The notes under the pieces are model-generated. The model did no database searches. It was not told the origin of the DNA and was given only the letters and a program-made list of their open reading frames with translations. From Sphingomonas sp. IC-11 (lineage in GTDB: Bacteria > Pseudomonadota > Alphaproteobacteria > Sphingomonadales > Sphingomonadaceae), in assembly GCF_021043365.1 (NCBI RefSeq), contig NZ_JAJNDU010000001.1, positions 1,698,164 to 1,762,163 of the forward strand: a DNA stretch of 64,000 nucleotides. Reading direction: 5' to 3'. Numbering within the stretch: the first letter of the stretch is position 1; each line of letters starts with the position of its first letter. Positions 20,469 to 29,385 of the stretch are shown here, one piece after another. The translations under genes were made by a program, and so were the position numbers.

Positions 20469-22643
20469 TCAGAAGCTTACCCGAGCCGCAACCCGGATGT
20501 CCCGGCCGGCGAGCGGCACATAATCCTTCGTGAACGACGCATGCCGGCGCGCATCGACGTCGAAGATGTTGTTCGCCGAAAGGATCAGCGTCGTTTCGCT
20601 CTCCCGGCCGAATGGCTTGAAGGAAAGCGACGCGTTCACGAGCGTGAAATCGTCGGTCCGCGTCTCGAAGCTCGCGATCCGGTTTTGCGCCGTGACATGC
20701 TCCACCTCGACGCGTCCGCCGAAGTCTCCCATCCGCGCCGTTAGTCCGCCCAGCACGCGCAGCGGCGGAATACGCGGAACCGCACCGCCATTGTTGGTCA
20801 GCTTCGCGTTGACGTAATCGGCGACCAGATTGCCATCCAGTTCGAACCCGCTCGTTCGGATCAGGTCCGCGCTCAGCTCGCCTTCAAAGCCATAATAGCG
20901 CGCGCCCGCCTGGAAATACTGGAACAGCGGCAGTTCGTCGCGCTCCAGGCCAGTCGCGTTCTCATAGATATAATCGTCGAACCACGTGGCATAGCCGCTC
21001 ACCTGGAACTGGACCGGCCCGGTATTGCCGCGCGCATATAGCTCCAGGCCCCAGCTCTTTTCGGTCTTGAAGTTGGGGTTGCCAACCTCGAAGGCCTGGG
21101 TGGCGATATGCGGCCCGTTGGAGAACAATTCCTCCGCCGACGGCGCACGCACCGCGCGCGATCCGTTGATGCCGATCCTGACCTCCGGCGCCACTGCATA
21201 GGAGAAGCCGAGCGCGCCGGAGAATGAATCGAACCCGCGGCTCACCGACACCGGCGGGGCATCCTCGTCCAGCCCGACCCGAACTGCTCCCGCGCGCACC
21301 GCGGCATGTTCGTAGCGGCCGGCGAACTCGAATTCCCAATTCCCGCGATTGATCTCCTGCAACGTGAACACGCCATATTGGTCCGTCACGTTGGGCGGCA
21401 CGAACGCTTCTGCCCCGATCGCGGAGAAGTCGCGGGTAAAGCCCTGAAAGCCGGTGACGCCGCGCCATCCGTCGCGATCCGCCTGCACCAGTTCCAGCCG
21501 GCCTTCGAATGCCTGGGAGTTGAACACCGTGCCGACCTCGGCACCTTCGAACTCGGTATGCTTGTAGTCGGCAAAGCCGGCCCGGATCCGGATCTTGTCC
21601 AGGAAGCCGCCATTCACATTCACTTCGCCGCGCATGTCCGCGCGCAGCTGCTTGACCGCGATCGTCACGTCGCCGTGGTCATGGCCCTCTTCTTCATGGT
21701 CGTGGTCATGATCGTGGTCATGGCCGTCGTCATGGTGGTGGCCGGCACCGGGGCGTTCCGGCACGCCATATTTGCTGTCGTAATAGCCGACCGAGAACCC
21801 CAGGCTTCCGCCCTCGTTGATCAGTCCCAGCCCCGCACCTAGCGTATAGGTTTCAGTGCCACTGTTCGGCACGCGGCCACGTCGATTGGCCCGCGCGGTC
21901 GCCTCGGCGGCTTCGGCTGCGTGTCCTTCCTCGGCCTCCTCCGCTGCGATCGCCAGCTGTTCGCGGCGAAGGCCGGGCGCGAGTTGGTAGCCGCCGATGC
22001 GCAGGTCGTCGGACTTGCGATAACTGCCGTCGACATGCGCGACGATCTGGTCGGACAGCGCAACGTCCAGACCAGCGCCGGCGCTGCGCTCATCCGCTGC
22101 CGAACCATAGGTGCCGATCGCGTCGACGTGATAGCCCTTCTCCGGCACCGCTCGCGGGATACGCCGGTCGATCACGTTCACGGCACCGCCGATCGCCTGG
22201 CTCCCGAACAGCAGCACCGCCGGTCCACGCAGCACCTCGATGCGCTCGGCGGTCAGCGGATCGATCGTCACGCCATGGTCGGTCGAGGTATTCGACACGT
22301 CGAGCGAGCCGAGCCCATCGGTCAGCACGCGCACGCGCTCGCCCTGGAACCCGCGCAGCACCGGGCGGGAGGCGCCCGGGCCGAACGACGTGGCGGACAC
22401 GCCCGGCTGGCTGGTCAGCGTCTCGCCGATCTGCGGGCGGATGTCGCGGACCAGCTCGTCGCCGGTGATCACCGACTTGCCGGCCAGCAGGTTGAGATCA
22501 CGAACGAATGGCGCGGTGATGACTATTTCGGGATCGGCATCGACATGGGCCGACTTGTTCGTAGCCGGCTGATCGCTCGACTGCGCATAAGCGGGAATGC
22601 TGAACAGAGCCGTTCCCGCCAACAGGATCGCGTTTACTTTCAC
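20469..22643 (-). CDS. TonB-dependent receptor with His-rich loop, zinc (ZnuD-like)
   Basis: About 724 residues. It starts best at GTG 22643, giving MKVNAILLAGTALFSIPAYAQ, a normal signal peptide, after a GGGGG site; a TTG 12 bases upstream also lies in frame. The plug domain has VLRGFQGERVRVLTDG and LRGPAVLLFGSQAIGGAVNV. The rest is an outer-membrane beta-barrel ending in an aromatic residue (VSF). Around residues 301-324 an extracellular loop is packed with His and Asp, typical of zinc-binding ZnuD-type receptors. A palindromic Zur-like sequence sits 43 bases upstream. Zinc uptake is the likely role; nickel or copper is not excluded. Confidence 0.85.
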   Translation of the reverse strand: MKVNAILLAGTALFSIPAYAQSSDQPATNKSAHVDADPEIVITAPFVRDLNLLAGKSVITGDELVRDIRPQIGETLTSQPGVSATSFGPGASRPVLRGFQGERVRVLTDGLGSLDVSNTSTDHGVTIDPLTAERIEVLRGPAVLLFGSQAIGGAVNVIDRRIPRAVPEKGYHVDAIGTYGSAADERSAGAGLDVALSDQIVAHVDGSYRKSDDLRIGGYQLAPGLRREQLAIAAEEAEEGHAAEAAEATARANRRGRVPNSGTETYTLGAGLGLINEGGSLGFSVGYYDSKYGVPERPGAGHHHDDGHDHDHDHDHEEEGHDHGDVTIAVKQLRADMRGEVNVNGGFLDKIRIRAGFADYKHTEFEGAEVGTVFNSQAFEGRLELVQADRDGWRGVTGFQGFTRDFSAIGAEAFVPPNVTDQYGVFTLQEINRGNWEFEFAGRYEHAAVRAGAVRVGLDEDAPPVSVSRGFDSFSGALGFSYAVAPEVRIGINGSRAVRAPSAEELFSNGPHIATQAFEVGNPNFKTEKSWGLELYARGNTGPVQFQVSGYATWFDDYIYENATGLERDELPLFQYFQAGARYYGFEGELSADLIRTSGFELDGNLVADYVNAKLTNNGGAVPRIPPLRVLGGLTARMGDFGGRVEVEHVTAQNRIASFETRTDDFTLVNASLSFKPFGRESETTLILSANNIFDVDARRHASFTKDYVPLAGRDIRVAARVSF

Positions 22644-22685
22644 CCAAACCCCCAATGATCCGTTTGGCGCCCGGTTAACGGGTAC

Positions 22686-22698
22686 GTAATAACATCAC
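22686..22698 (-). promoter_or_regulatory. Candidate Zur-type box for the His-rich receptor
   Basis: On the minus strand the sequence reads GTGATGTTATTAC, an imperfect palindrome of the form GT-x-AT-N3-AT-x-AC, 43 bases before the receptor start. ATGTTAT matches the half-site of proteobacterial Zur boxes. The second half is weaker, so this is a candidate only. Confidence 0.4.
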
Positions 22699-22762
22699 AA
22701 TACTCATTTTCACGTTTCCGCCGCCGCTTGCAGACAGGTTATCGACCCCCCAACTGAAAGGT

Positions 22763-23182
22763 ATGACGGAGGCAAACCCTTCCGAAGAGCAGGCCAGCGA
22801 CGCCGCGGACCAGAAGCCGCGCGCCCCGCGCCACAGCGTGTTTCTGAGCGCAACGGTGGAGCATTTCGGCGGAAAGAAGCCGACCCGCCATCGCGTGCGC
22901 GATCTTTCCACCGGCGGCTTGCGGATCGATCAGGCCGCCGGCTTCAGGGAAGGCGCCACCGTTCTCGTCAGCGTGGGTGCGCTGGATGCCGTCGGCGCAA
23001 CGGTGGTCTGGACGCGCGATAGCCTTGCCGGCCTGAAGTTCGTCGAGCCCATCGATCCGGAGGCGGCGCGCGCGAAGGCCGCCGTCGCGCCTCAGCCCTT
23101 CCGCGGCCAATCGCGAGACCTGAGCGTCAATGCCCCCACCGCCGGATGGGTGCCCAACCTCAACAGCCCGTATCGCCGCTAG
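22763..23182 (+). CDS. PilZ-domain protein
   Basis: 139 residues. The single recognisable domain is PilZ, a cyclic-di-GMP receptor. The arginine pair lies near PRAPRHSVFLSATVE and the second signature is RDLSTGGLRID (D-x-S-x-x-G), followed by a beta-barrel through GATVVWTRDSLAGLKFVEP. The N-terminal 20 residues are acidic and the C-terminal 35 look disordered. The start follows GAAAGGT. It is divergent from the zinc-type receptor, but a functional connection is not evident. The EAL protein at the left end of the window is a possible partner in cyclic-di-GMP signalling. Confidence 0.85.
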   Translation: MTEANPSEEQASDAADQKPRAPRHSVFLSATVEHFGGKKPTRHRVRDLSTGGLRIDQAAGFREGATVLVSVGALDAVGATVVWTRDSLAGLKFVEPIDPEAARAKAAVAPQPFRGQSRDLSVNAPTAGWVPNLNSPYRR

Positions 23183-23281
23183 GACCACGCCTCCGGCAGA
23201 CTGCCGATCAGCACTGACATTTTCTCCGCCACGTGGGGTCGATTCCGCCGGAAACGCGTTTCACGGCAAACGGCAGGGAAA

Positions 23282-23647
23282 ATGGCGATGGCTGACGATC
23301 GTGAGCGGCAGATCAGGGAACGGGCATATCGCATTTGGCAGGACGAGGGCGAACCCTCGGGCCGCGAACAGGATCACTGGTCCCGCGCCGAGGCGGAGCT
23401 TTCAGGCAACGATGCCGCTGAGAACGACGAACTGATCTCGGACAGCGCCGAGGATCTGCCATTCGGCGAGCCTGAGGACACCGGCCGCGCGGATGCGTCG
23501 CTCACCGGCACCGAGACCACCGATCAGGGCAAGGCCGGCGCCGCCGAGGTACCGGAGACCAGCGGCATCGCTGCCGCGGCCGGTCAGCCTGTCGCGCCTG
23601 CCCCGAAGGGCCGCAAATCGAAGGGCGGGATCAAGGTTTCCGACTAA
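23282..23647 (+). CDS. DUF2934-domain protein
   Basis: 121 residues. The first 45 match the DUF2934 pattern: RERQIRERAYRIWQDEGEP, then GREQDHWSRAEAEL, a short helical motif seen in many alphaproteobacterial proteins of unknown role. The rest is acidic and low in complexity, ending with a basic GRKSKGGIKVSD tail. The start at 23282 follows GGCAGGGA; a second in-frame ATG two codons later is possible. The downstream neighbour glgX begins 82 bases later, and homologous DUF2934 genes are often near glycogen genes, though I cannot verify this. Confidence 0.75.
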   Translation: MAMADDRERQIRERAYRIWQDEGEPSGREQDHWSRAEAELSGNDAAENDELISDSAEDLPFGEPEDTGRADASLTGTETTDQGKAGAAEVPETSGIAAAAGQPVAPAPKGRKSKGGIKVSD

Positions 23648-23729
23648 CCCCGCCCGCCGCCCCTATCCATGACCGACTGCGGCGGGGTGGAGGCTTCACC
23701 CTGCCCGCTACCATCGCGAGGCCGCACGC

Positions 23730-25832
23730 TTGCCATTCACCGTTGACCGGCTCCAGCCCGGCTCCCCCCACCCTCTGGGCGCCACCTTCGATGGCCTCGG
23801 CGTCAATTTCGCCGTCTTTTCCGCCAATGCCGATGCGATCGAGCTGTGCATCTTCGATCCCGCCGGCAAGCGCGAGATCAAGCGCTTCTGGCTGCCCGAA
23901 TGCACTGATGAGGTGTTCCACGGCTATCTGCCTGACGTCGAGCCTGGCCTTCTCTACGGCTATCGCGCGCACGGCCGCTATGAGCCGGAGGCGGGCCACC
24001 GCTTCAATCCCAACAAGCTGCTGCTCGATCCCTATGCACGAAAGCTCCACGGCCAGATCCGCTGGACGGACGCGCTCCACGGCTACCGCCTCGGGTCGCG
24101 GCGCGAGGATCTGAGCTTCGACAAGCGCGACAGCGCCGCCGCCATGCCCAAGGCGGTGGTGGTCGACGATCATTGGGACTGGTCGCGCGATCGCCGCCCC
24201 AACACGCCCTGGTCGGAAACCGTCATCTACGAGGCGCAGGTCAAGGGCCTGACCAAGCTGATGGAGGAAGTGCCCGCGCGCGATCGCGGCACCTATGCGG
24301 CGCTGGGCCACCCCGCCGTCATCCGCCACCTCCAGCGGCTCGGCGTCACCGCGATCGAGCTGCTGCCGATCCAGTCGTTCACGCAGGATCGCTTCCTGCA
24401 GGAAAAGGGCCTCAGGAATTACTGGGGCTATAACACGCTCGGCTTCTTCGCCCCCGAACAGGCCTATATGGCGCGCGACCAGCAGGACGAGCTTCGCCGA
24501 GCCGTGTTCCGCCTTCATCAGGCCGGGATCGAAGTCATCATGGACGTGGTGTACAACCACACCTGCGAGGGTTCCGAAAAGGGGCCGACGCTCTCCTGGC
24601 GCGGCCTCGACAACGCCAGTTACTATCGCCTCGTCGCCGACAATCCGCGCTATACGATCAACGACACCGGCACCGGCAACACGCTCAACATGAGCAAGGC
24701 GCGCGTGATCCAGATGGTCGCCGACAGCTTGCGCTATTGGGCGACCAGCTTCGGCATCGACGGCTTCCGCTTCGATCTCGGCCTCACCCTCGGGCGCGAG
24801 GCGACCGGCTTCGATCCCGGCGCCGCCTTCTTCGATGTCGTCCGCCAGGACCCGGTCCTCAGCCGGCTGAAGCTGATCGCCGAGCCCTGGGATGTCGGCC
24901 CCGGCGGCTATCAGCTCGGCCATTTCCCGCCCGGTTTCGCCGAGTGGAACGACAAATACCGCGACACCGTGCGCAGCTATTGGAAGGGTGATCCCGGCAC
25001 GCGCGGCGATCTCGCCGCCCGCCTGTCTGGCTCGGGCGACCTCTTCGACCGCCGCTCGCGCCGCCCATGGGCCAGCGTCAACTTCCTTGTCGCGCATGAC
25101 GGCTTCACCCTCGCCGACACGGTGATGTACGAACATCGCCACAATGAGGCGAATGGCGAGGACAATCGCGACGGCCACGACAACAACCATTCGCGCAACT
25201 GGGGCGCGGAGGGGCCGACCGACGATCCCGCGATCAACGACGCCCGCGGCCGCGTCATGCGCTCGATGCTGACCACGCTGCTCGCCTCGCTCGGCACGCC
25301 GATGCTGGTCGCCGGCGACGAATTCGGCCGCACACAGCAAGGCAACAACAACGCCTATTGCCAGGATAATGAGATAAGCTGGCTCGACTGGACCGCCGCC
25401 GCAACGCCCGAGGGGCAGCAGCAGATCGATTTCACCGCCCGCCTGACCGAGCTTCGCCGCCGCTACCCCGTGCTGCGCGCGCCGACCTTCCTTTACGGCC
25501 AGGACTCGCCCGGCCACGGCGTCAACGATGTCGAATGGTGGGATGAGCGCGGTGAGCGGCTGAGCGACGCGGATTGGCAAAACCCGGAAGGCCGCGCGCT
25601 GATGATGCGCCGTGCCACCCGCACAGAGGCCGGAGAGGTGGAGGCGGTCTCGCTCCTCCTCAATGCCAGCGAGGATCCGATCACCTTCCACCTCCCGCCA
25701 CCCGAAACCCGGCGCATCATCCTGATCGACAGCGCCAAGCCCGATCAGGGCGAACTGGAAATCGGCAACGAATATGAGGTTGCACCGCAAGGCGCCGTGC
25801 TCCTCACCTGGACCAGCGCATGGGACGCGTGA
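23730..25832 (+). CDS. glgX: Glycogen debranching enzyme GlgX (isoamylase-type)
   Basis: 700 residues, GH13. It hydrolyses alpha-1,6 branches, releasing maltodextrins. An N-terminal CBM48-like domain (GATFDGLGVNFAVFSANAD) precedes the barrel. The catalytic residues are the nucleophile Asp in IDGFRFDLG, the acid/base Glu in LIAEPWDVG and the third Asp in VAHDGF. DVVYNHTCEG is also typical. The start is TTG 23730: protein homology begins at PFTVDRLQPG and no ATG fits. It is the first gene of a four-gene operon and overlaps treZ by 13 bases, so debranched chains feed directly into trehalose synthesis. Confidence 0.94.
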   Translation: MPFTVDRLQPGSPHPLGATFDGLGVNFAVFSANADAIELCIFDPAGKREIKRFWLPECTDEVFHGYLPDVEPGLLYGYRAHGRYEPEAGHRFNPNKLLLDPYARKLHGQIRWTDALHGYRLGSRREDLSFDKRDSAAAMPKAVVVDDHWDWSRDRRPNTPWSETVIYEAQVKGLTKLMEEVPARDRGTYAALGHPAVIRHLQRLGVTAIELLPIQSFTQDRFLQEKGLRNYWGYNTLGFFAPEQAYMARDQQDELRRAVFRLHQAGIEVIMDVVYNHTCEGSEKGPTLSWRGLDNASYYRLVADNPRYTINDTGTGNTLNMSKARVIQMVADSLRYWATSFGIDGFRFDLGLTLGREATGFDPGAAFFDVVRQDPVLSRLKLIAEPWDVGPGGYQLGHFPPGFAEWNDKYRDTVRSYWKGDPGTRGDLAARLSGSGDLFDRRSRRPWASVNFLVAHDGFTLADTVMYEHRHNEANGEDNRDGHDNNHSRNWGAEGPTDDPAINDARGRVMRSMLTTLLASLGTPMLVAGDEFGRTQQGNNNAYCQDNEISWLDWTAAATPEGQQQIDFTARLTELRRRYPVLRAPTFLYGQDSPGHGVNDVEWWDERGERLSDADWQNPEGRALMMRRATRTEAGEVEAVSLLLNASEDPITFHLPPPETRRIILIDSAKPDQGELEIGNEYEVAPQGAVLLTWTSAWDA

Positions 25833-27517
25833 CGTCCTGGGGGCCGGAGCCGCTGGCGGACGGCGGCACGCGCTTTCGCCTGTGGGCGCCCGGTGCTCCG
25901 CAAATCGCGCTGGAGTGCGACGGCGAGCACCTGCCGATGACCTCGCAGGGCGACGGCTGGCACTTCATCGATCATGCCGCTGGCGCCGGCACGCGCTACC
26001 GCTTCCGGATCGGCGATACGGCAGTTCCCGATCCCGCCTCGCGCCGCCAGCAGGGCGGCGTTCACGGTCACAGCGTCGTTCCCGATCACACCTATGACTG
26101 GCGAACGCCCGACTGGCGCGGTCGCCCGTGGCACGAGATGGTGATCATGGAGTTGCACGCCGGCGTGCTCGGTGGGTTCAGCGGCGTCCTGCAGCGCCTG
26201 CCCGCCATTGCCGCGCTTGGCGTCACTGCAATCCAGCTCATGCCGATCAACGCGTTCGCGGGGGACCGCGGATGGGGCTATGACGGCGTCCTGCCCTACG
26301 CCGTCCATGAAGCTTATGGCTCGCCCGACGAACTGCGCGCCCTCGTCGACGCGGCGCACGAACTCGGCCTCAGCGTCTTCCTCGACGTGGTCTACAATCA
26401 CTTCGGCCCCGACGGTAACTACCTCGGCCTCTATGCCGATCGCTTCTTCCATCGCGATGTCGTCACGCCTTGGGGCGGGGCGGTTGCGGTGGATGAGCCA
26501 GCCGTCGCGCGCTTCTTCATCGACAATGCTTTGATGTGGCTTCGCGACTATCGCTTTGATGGCCTGCGCTTCGATGCCGTCCACGCCATCGACAACCCTG
26601 CGTTCCTCGACGCCATGGCTGCCGAGATCCGGGCGGCCTTGCCAAATCGCCACGTCCACCTGGTTCTCGAAAACGAACATAACGACGCCGGTCGCCTCCA
26701 CGCCGACGCTTATGACGCGCAGTGGAACGACGATTTCCACAACGTCCTCCACGTCCTGCTGACCGGCGAAACCAGCGCCTATTACGGCGACTTCGCCGAT
26801 CGTCCGGCGGAGCGTCTCGCCCGCTGCCTCGCCGAAGGGTTCATCTACCAGGGCGATCCCTCGCCCAATCACGACGGCAAACTTCGCGGCACGCCGAGCG
26901 GGCATTTGCCCCCGACCCGCTTCGTCAGCTTCCTTCAGAACCACGATCAGGTCGGCAACCGCGCGATGGGCGAGCGGCTGACCCTCCTCACCGATTCCGG
27001 CAAGCTGCGCGCCGCCATCGCCTTGATGCTGCTCGCGCCGCAGATCCCGTTGCTTTTCATGGGTGAGGAGGAAGGCAGCGAAACCCCGTTCCTGTTCTTC
27101 ACCGATTTTCAGGACGAGCTGGCCGAGGCCGTTCGTGAAGGCCGCCGCCGCGAATTCGCCAAGTTCGCGGCCTTCGCCGATCCGAAGGCTCGCGAGCGCA
27201 TTCCCGATCCCAACGCGCCGTCGACCTTTGAAGCGTCCCTTCCGCTCCCTGGCGCCGACGCGTTGGTCTGGCGGGCCTTCTATCAGGATCTGCTGCGCCT
27301 GCGCCGGGAGCGGCTCGTTCAACATCTCGCCGACGCCACCGCCATCGGCGCGGAGGCCGTGGGCGATGCGGCCGTGGTCGCTCGCTGGCGCCTCGGCAAT
27401 GGCGCTCGCCTGACCATTGCGATCGACCTTGCGGACACACCCGCCGCAGCGTGGCCAGCATCGGACACGACACCGATCTTCATGACCGACGATCGCTTCG
27501 CGGCCTGGATAGAATGA
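25820..27517 (+). CDS. treZ: Malto-oligosyltrehalose trehalohydrolase
   Basis: 565 residues, GH13. It releases trehalose from the maltooligosyl-trehalose made by TreY. The N-terminal domain begins SWGPEPLADGGTRFRLWAP. GWGYDGVLPYAVHEAYG and LDVVYNHFGPDGNYL are family hallmarks. Catalytic residues are the Asp in GLRFDAVHAID, the Glu in LVLENEHND and the Asp in FLQNHDQVGNR. The gene overlaps both glgX and malQ, which indicates translational coupling. All residues needed for catalysis are present. Confidence 0.95.
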   Translation: MGRVTSWGPEPLADGGTRFRLWAPGAPQIALECDGEHLPMTSQGDGWHFIDHAAGAGTRYRFRIGDTAVPDPASRRQQGGVHGHSVVPDHTYDWRTPDWRGRPWHEMVIMELHAGVLGGFSGVLQRLPAIAALGVTAIQLMPINAFAGDRGWGYDGVLPYAVHEAYGSPDELRALVDAAHELGLSVFLDVVYNHFGPDGNYLGLYADRFFHRDVVTPWGGAVAVDEPAVARFFIDNALMWLRDYRFDGLRFDAVHAIDNPAFLDAMAAEIRAALPNRHVHLVLENEHNDAGRLHADAYDAQWNDDFHNVLHVLLTGETSAYYGDFADRPAERLARCLAEGFIYQGDPSPNHDGKLRGTPSGHLPPTRFVSFLQNHDQVGNRAMGERLTLLTDSGKLRAAIALMLLAPQIPLLFMGEEEGSETPFLFFTDFQDELAEAVREGRRREFAKFAAFADPKARERIPDPNAPSTFEASLPLPGADALVWRAFYQDLLRLRRERLVQHLADATAIGAEAVGDAAVVARWRLGNGARLTIAIDLADTPAAAWPASDTTPIFMTDDRFAAWIE

Positions 27518-29385
27518 CCGATCTTCATGCCGCCGCCGCCGCCGCTGGCCTGAAACGGGATTGGACCGACGCGAGCGGCCGGCCCCAACAGGTTGCCGAC
27601 TCAGTGTTGGAGGCGCTGCTTTCGCGTCTCGACATGACACCTGCCGAGCAGCCGTTCGTATCGGCGACGGTGGGCGCTCCTATTCTCTTGCCGGGGGCTT
27701 CGGCAGGGATGGCTGATCTGGTGTTGGAGGATGGAACCACGCGCCCGCTGCCGGTGTCCGAGGCGGGCGTGGCCGCACCTCTCGACGTCATCGGCTATCA
27801 TACGCTGTCGATCGGAAGGCATCGCTACACGATCGCCATCGCTCCCCCGCGCTGTCCGCAGCCGAGCGGACGCAGTTGGGGCGTGTCGGTGCAGATCCCC
27901 TCACTCCGCGATCAGCGCGCATCCGCCTTCGGTGATTACGGCACGCTGGCGGACGCCGCCGCTGCCTTCGGCCGCGCGGGCGCTGCCGCCCTGGCGATCA
28001 GCCCGACCCACGCGCTCTTTCCGGCCGATCCGCATCGCTTCAGCCCCTATGCACCCTCTTCGCGGCTGTTCCACAATGTGATGCTCGCCGATCCGTCGCT
28101 GGTCGATGCTCCCTTCCCTGATGAGCAGTCCGGCGACCTCATCGACTGGCCCAACGCGCTATCGGCGCGGCTCACGCACCTTCGCCGCGTGTATCTGGCC
28201 GAAAATCTCCGCCTACAGGCCGCGGTTACTGCATTCGCGGCCGAGAGGGGGCCGGATTTAGCCGCGCACGCCCGTTTTGATGCGCTGCACTGCCGACTGG
28301 GCGGCGCCGGCTGGCCCGATTGGCCGACCGAGTTCCAGGATCCCGCAAGCCCCGCCGTTCAACGCTTCGCCACCGAACATGCGGATGAAATATCCTTCTT
28401 CATATTCCTTCAGTGGTTGGCCGACCAAGGCCTTGAACACGCTCAGAAGGCTGCCCGCAAACAGATGGCGATCGGCTTGATCGCAGACCTGGCCGTCGGC
28501 ACCGACCGCGCTGGCAGCCACGGCTGGAGCCGGCGCTCCGATCTGCTCAGCGGCGTCTCCATCGGTGCACCCCCCGATCCGCTCGGCCCGGACGGCCAGA
28601 ACTGGGGGATCTCCGCACTCGACCCCTACGCGCTTCAACGCACCGGCTTTTCTTCGTTTATCAATACCATACACACTGCTCTTCGACACGCCGGCGGCCT
28701 TCGCATCGATCACGCCATTGGCCTGGACCACCTCTGGATCGTGCCCGACGGCGGCACCGCCGCGGATGGCGCCTATCTCACCATGCCGGGCGACACGCTG
28801 AAGAATATCGTGGCAATCGAGGCACATCGCGCCAATGCCATCGTCATCGCGGAGGATCTGGGCACGGTCCCGCCTGGGCTGCGCGACGATCTCTCTCGAC
28901 GCGGCATGCTGGGCATGCGGGTTCTTCCTTTCGAACGTGACACCGAGGGCGAGTTCGTTCCCCCTGCTAAGTGGGATGCCGACGCCGTTGCCATGACTGG
29001 CACGCACGACACGCCCACCGTTGCCGGCTGGTGGAAAGGCCGCGACCTGGAATGGCGTTCCAGGATCAGTGGCGCAACTGATCCCGGTTCGTCGACGCAG
29101 CGCAGAGAAGAACGCAGCTCCATGTCGCAAGCCATTGGAATATCCAAAGATCGGCTTACCCCGCCCCTAGATGAGATCATGGAAGCCGTCGCAGAAGCGC
29201 CCGCCGCGCTTGCGGTATTCCCGATTGAAGATCTCCTCGGCCTCGAAGAGCAACCGAACCTCCCCGGCACCACCGACCAGCACCCGAACTGGCGCCGCCG
29301 TATGCCAGCTGCCACCCCCGCCCTTCTCGCCCGACCGGACGTTCAACGCCGTACCCACATGCTTTCCGAGAAGAGGCCTGGATGA
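27514..29385 (+). CDS. malQ: 4-alpha-glucanotransferase (amylomaltase)
   Basis: 623 residues, GH77. It transfers glucan segments between maltodextrins, turning chains too short for TreY into longer ones. The start at 27514 overlaps the treZ stop as ATGA. Family motifs are DLAVGTDRAGSHGW, the DPLGPDGQNWG loop, the nucleophile Asp in LRIDHAIGL, the Glu in VIAEDLGTVP and the third Asp in TGTHDTPT. The first about 140 residues form the extra N-terminal domain of the bacterial long type. Its location between treZ and treY supports a role in recycling short malto-oligosaccharides. Confidence 0.94.
   Translation: MTDLHAAAAAAGLKRDWTDASGRPQQVADSVLEALLSRLDMTPAEQPFVSATVGAPILLPGASAGMADLVLEDGTTRPLPVSEAGVAAPLDVIGYHTLSIGRHRYTIAIAPPRCPQPSGRSWGVSVQIPSLRDQRASAFGDYGTLADAAAAFGRAGAAALAISPTHALFPADPHRFSPYAPSSRLFHNVMLADPSLVDAPFPDEQSGDLIDWPNALSARLTHLRRVYLAENLRLQAAVTAFAAERGPDLAAHARFDALHCRLGGAGWPDWPTEFQDPASPAVQRFATEHADEISFFIFLQWLADQGLEHAQKAARKQMAIGLIADLAVGTDRAGSHGWSRRSDLLSGVSIGAPPDPLGPDGQNWGISALDPYALQRTGFSSFINTIHTALRHAGGLRIDHAIGLDHLWIVPDGGTAADGAYLTMPGDTLKNIVAIEAHRANAIVIAEDLGTVPPGLRDDLSRRGMLGMRVLPFERDTEGEFVPPAKWDADAVAMTGTHDTPTVAGWWKGRDLEWRSRISGATDPGSSTQRREERSSMSQAIGISKDRLTPPLDEIMEAVAEAPAALAVFPIEDLLGLEEQPNLPGTTDQHPNWRRRMPAATPALLARPDVQRRTHMLSEKRPG

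Noticed and set aside
21655..21745. Low-complexity CATGRTC repeats as a tandem-repeat element
   Set aside because: They encode the His/Asp loop of the TonB receptor and are explained by protein sequence.
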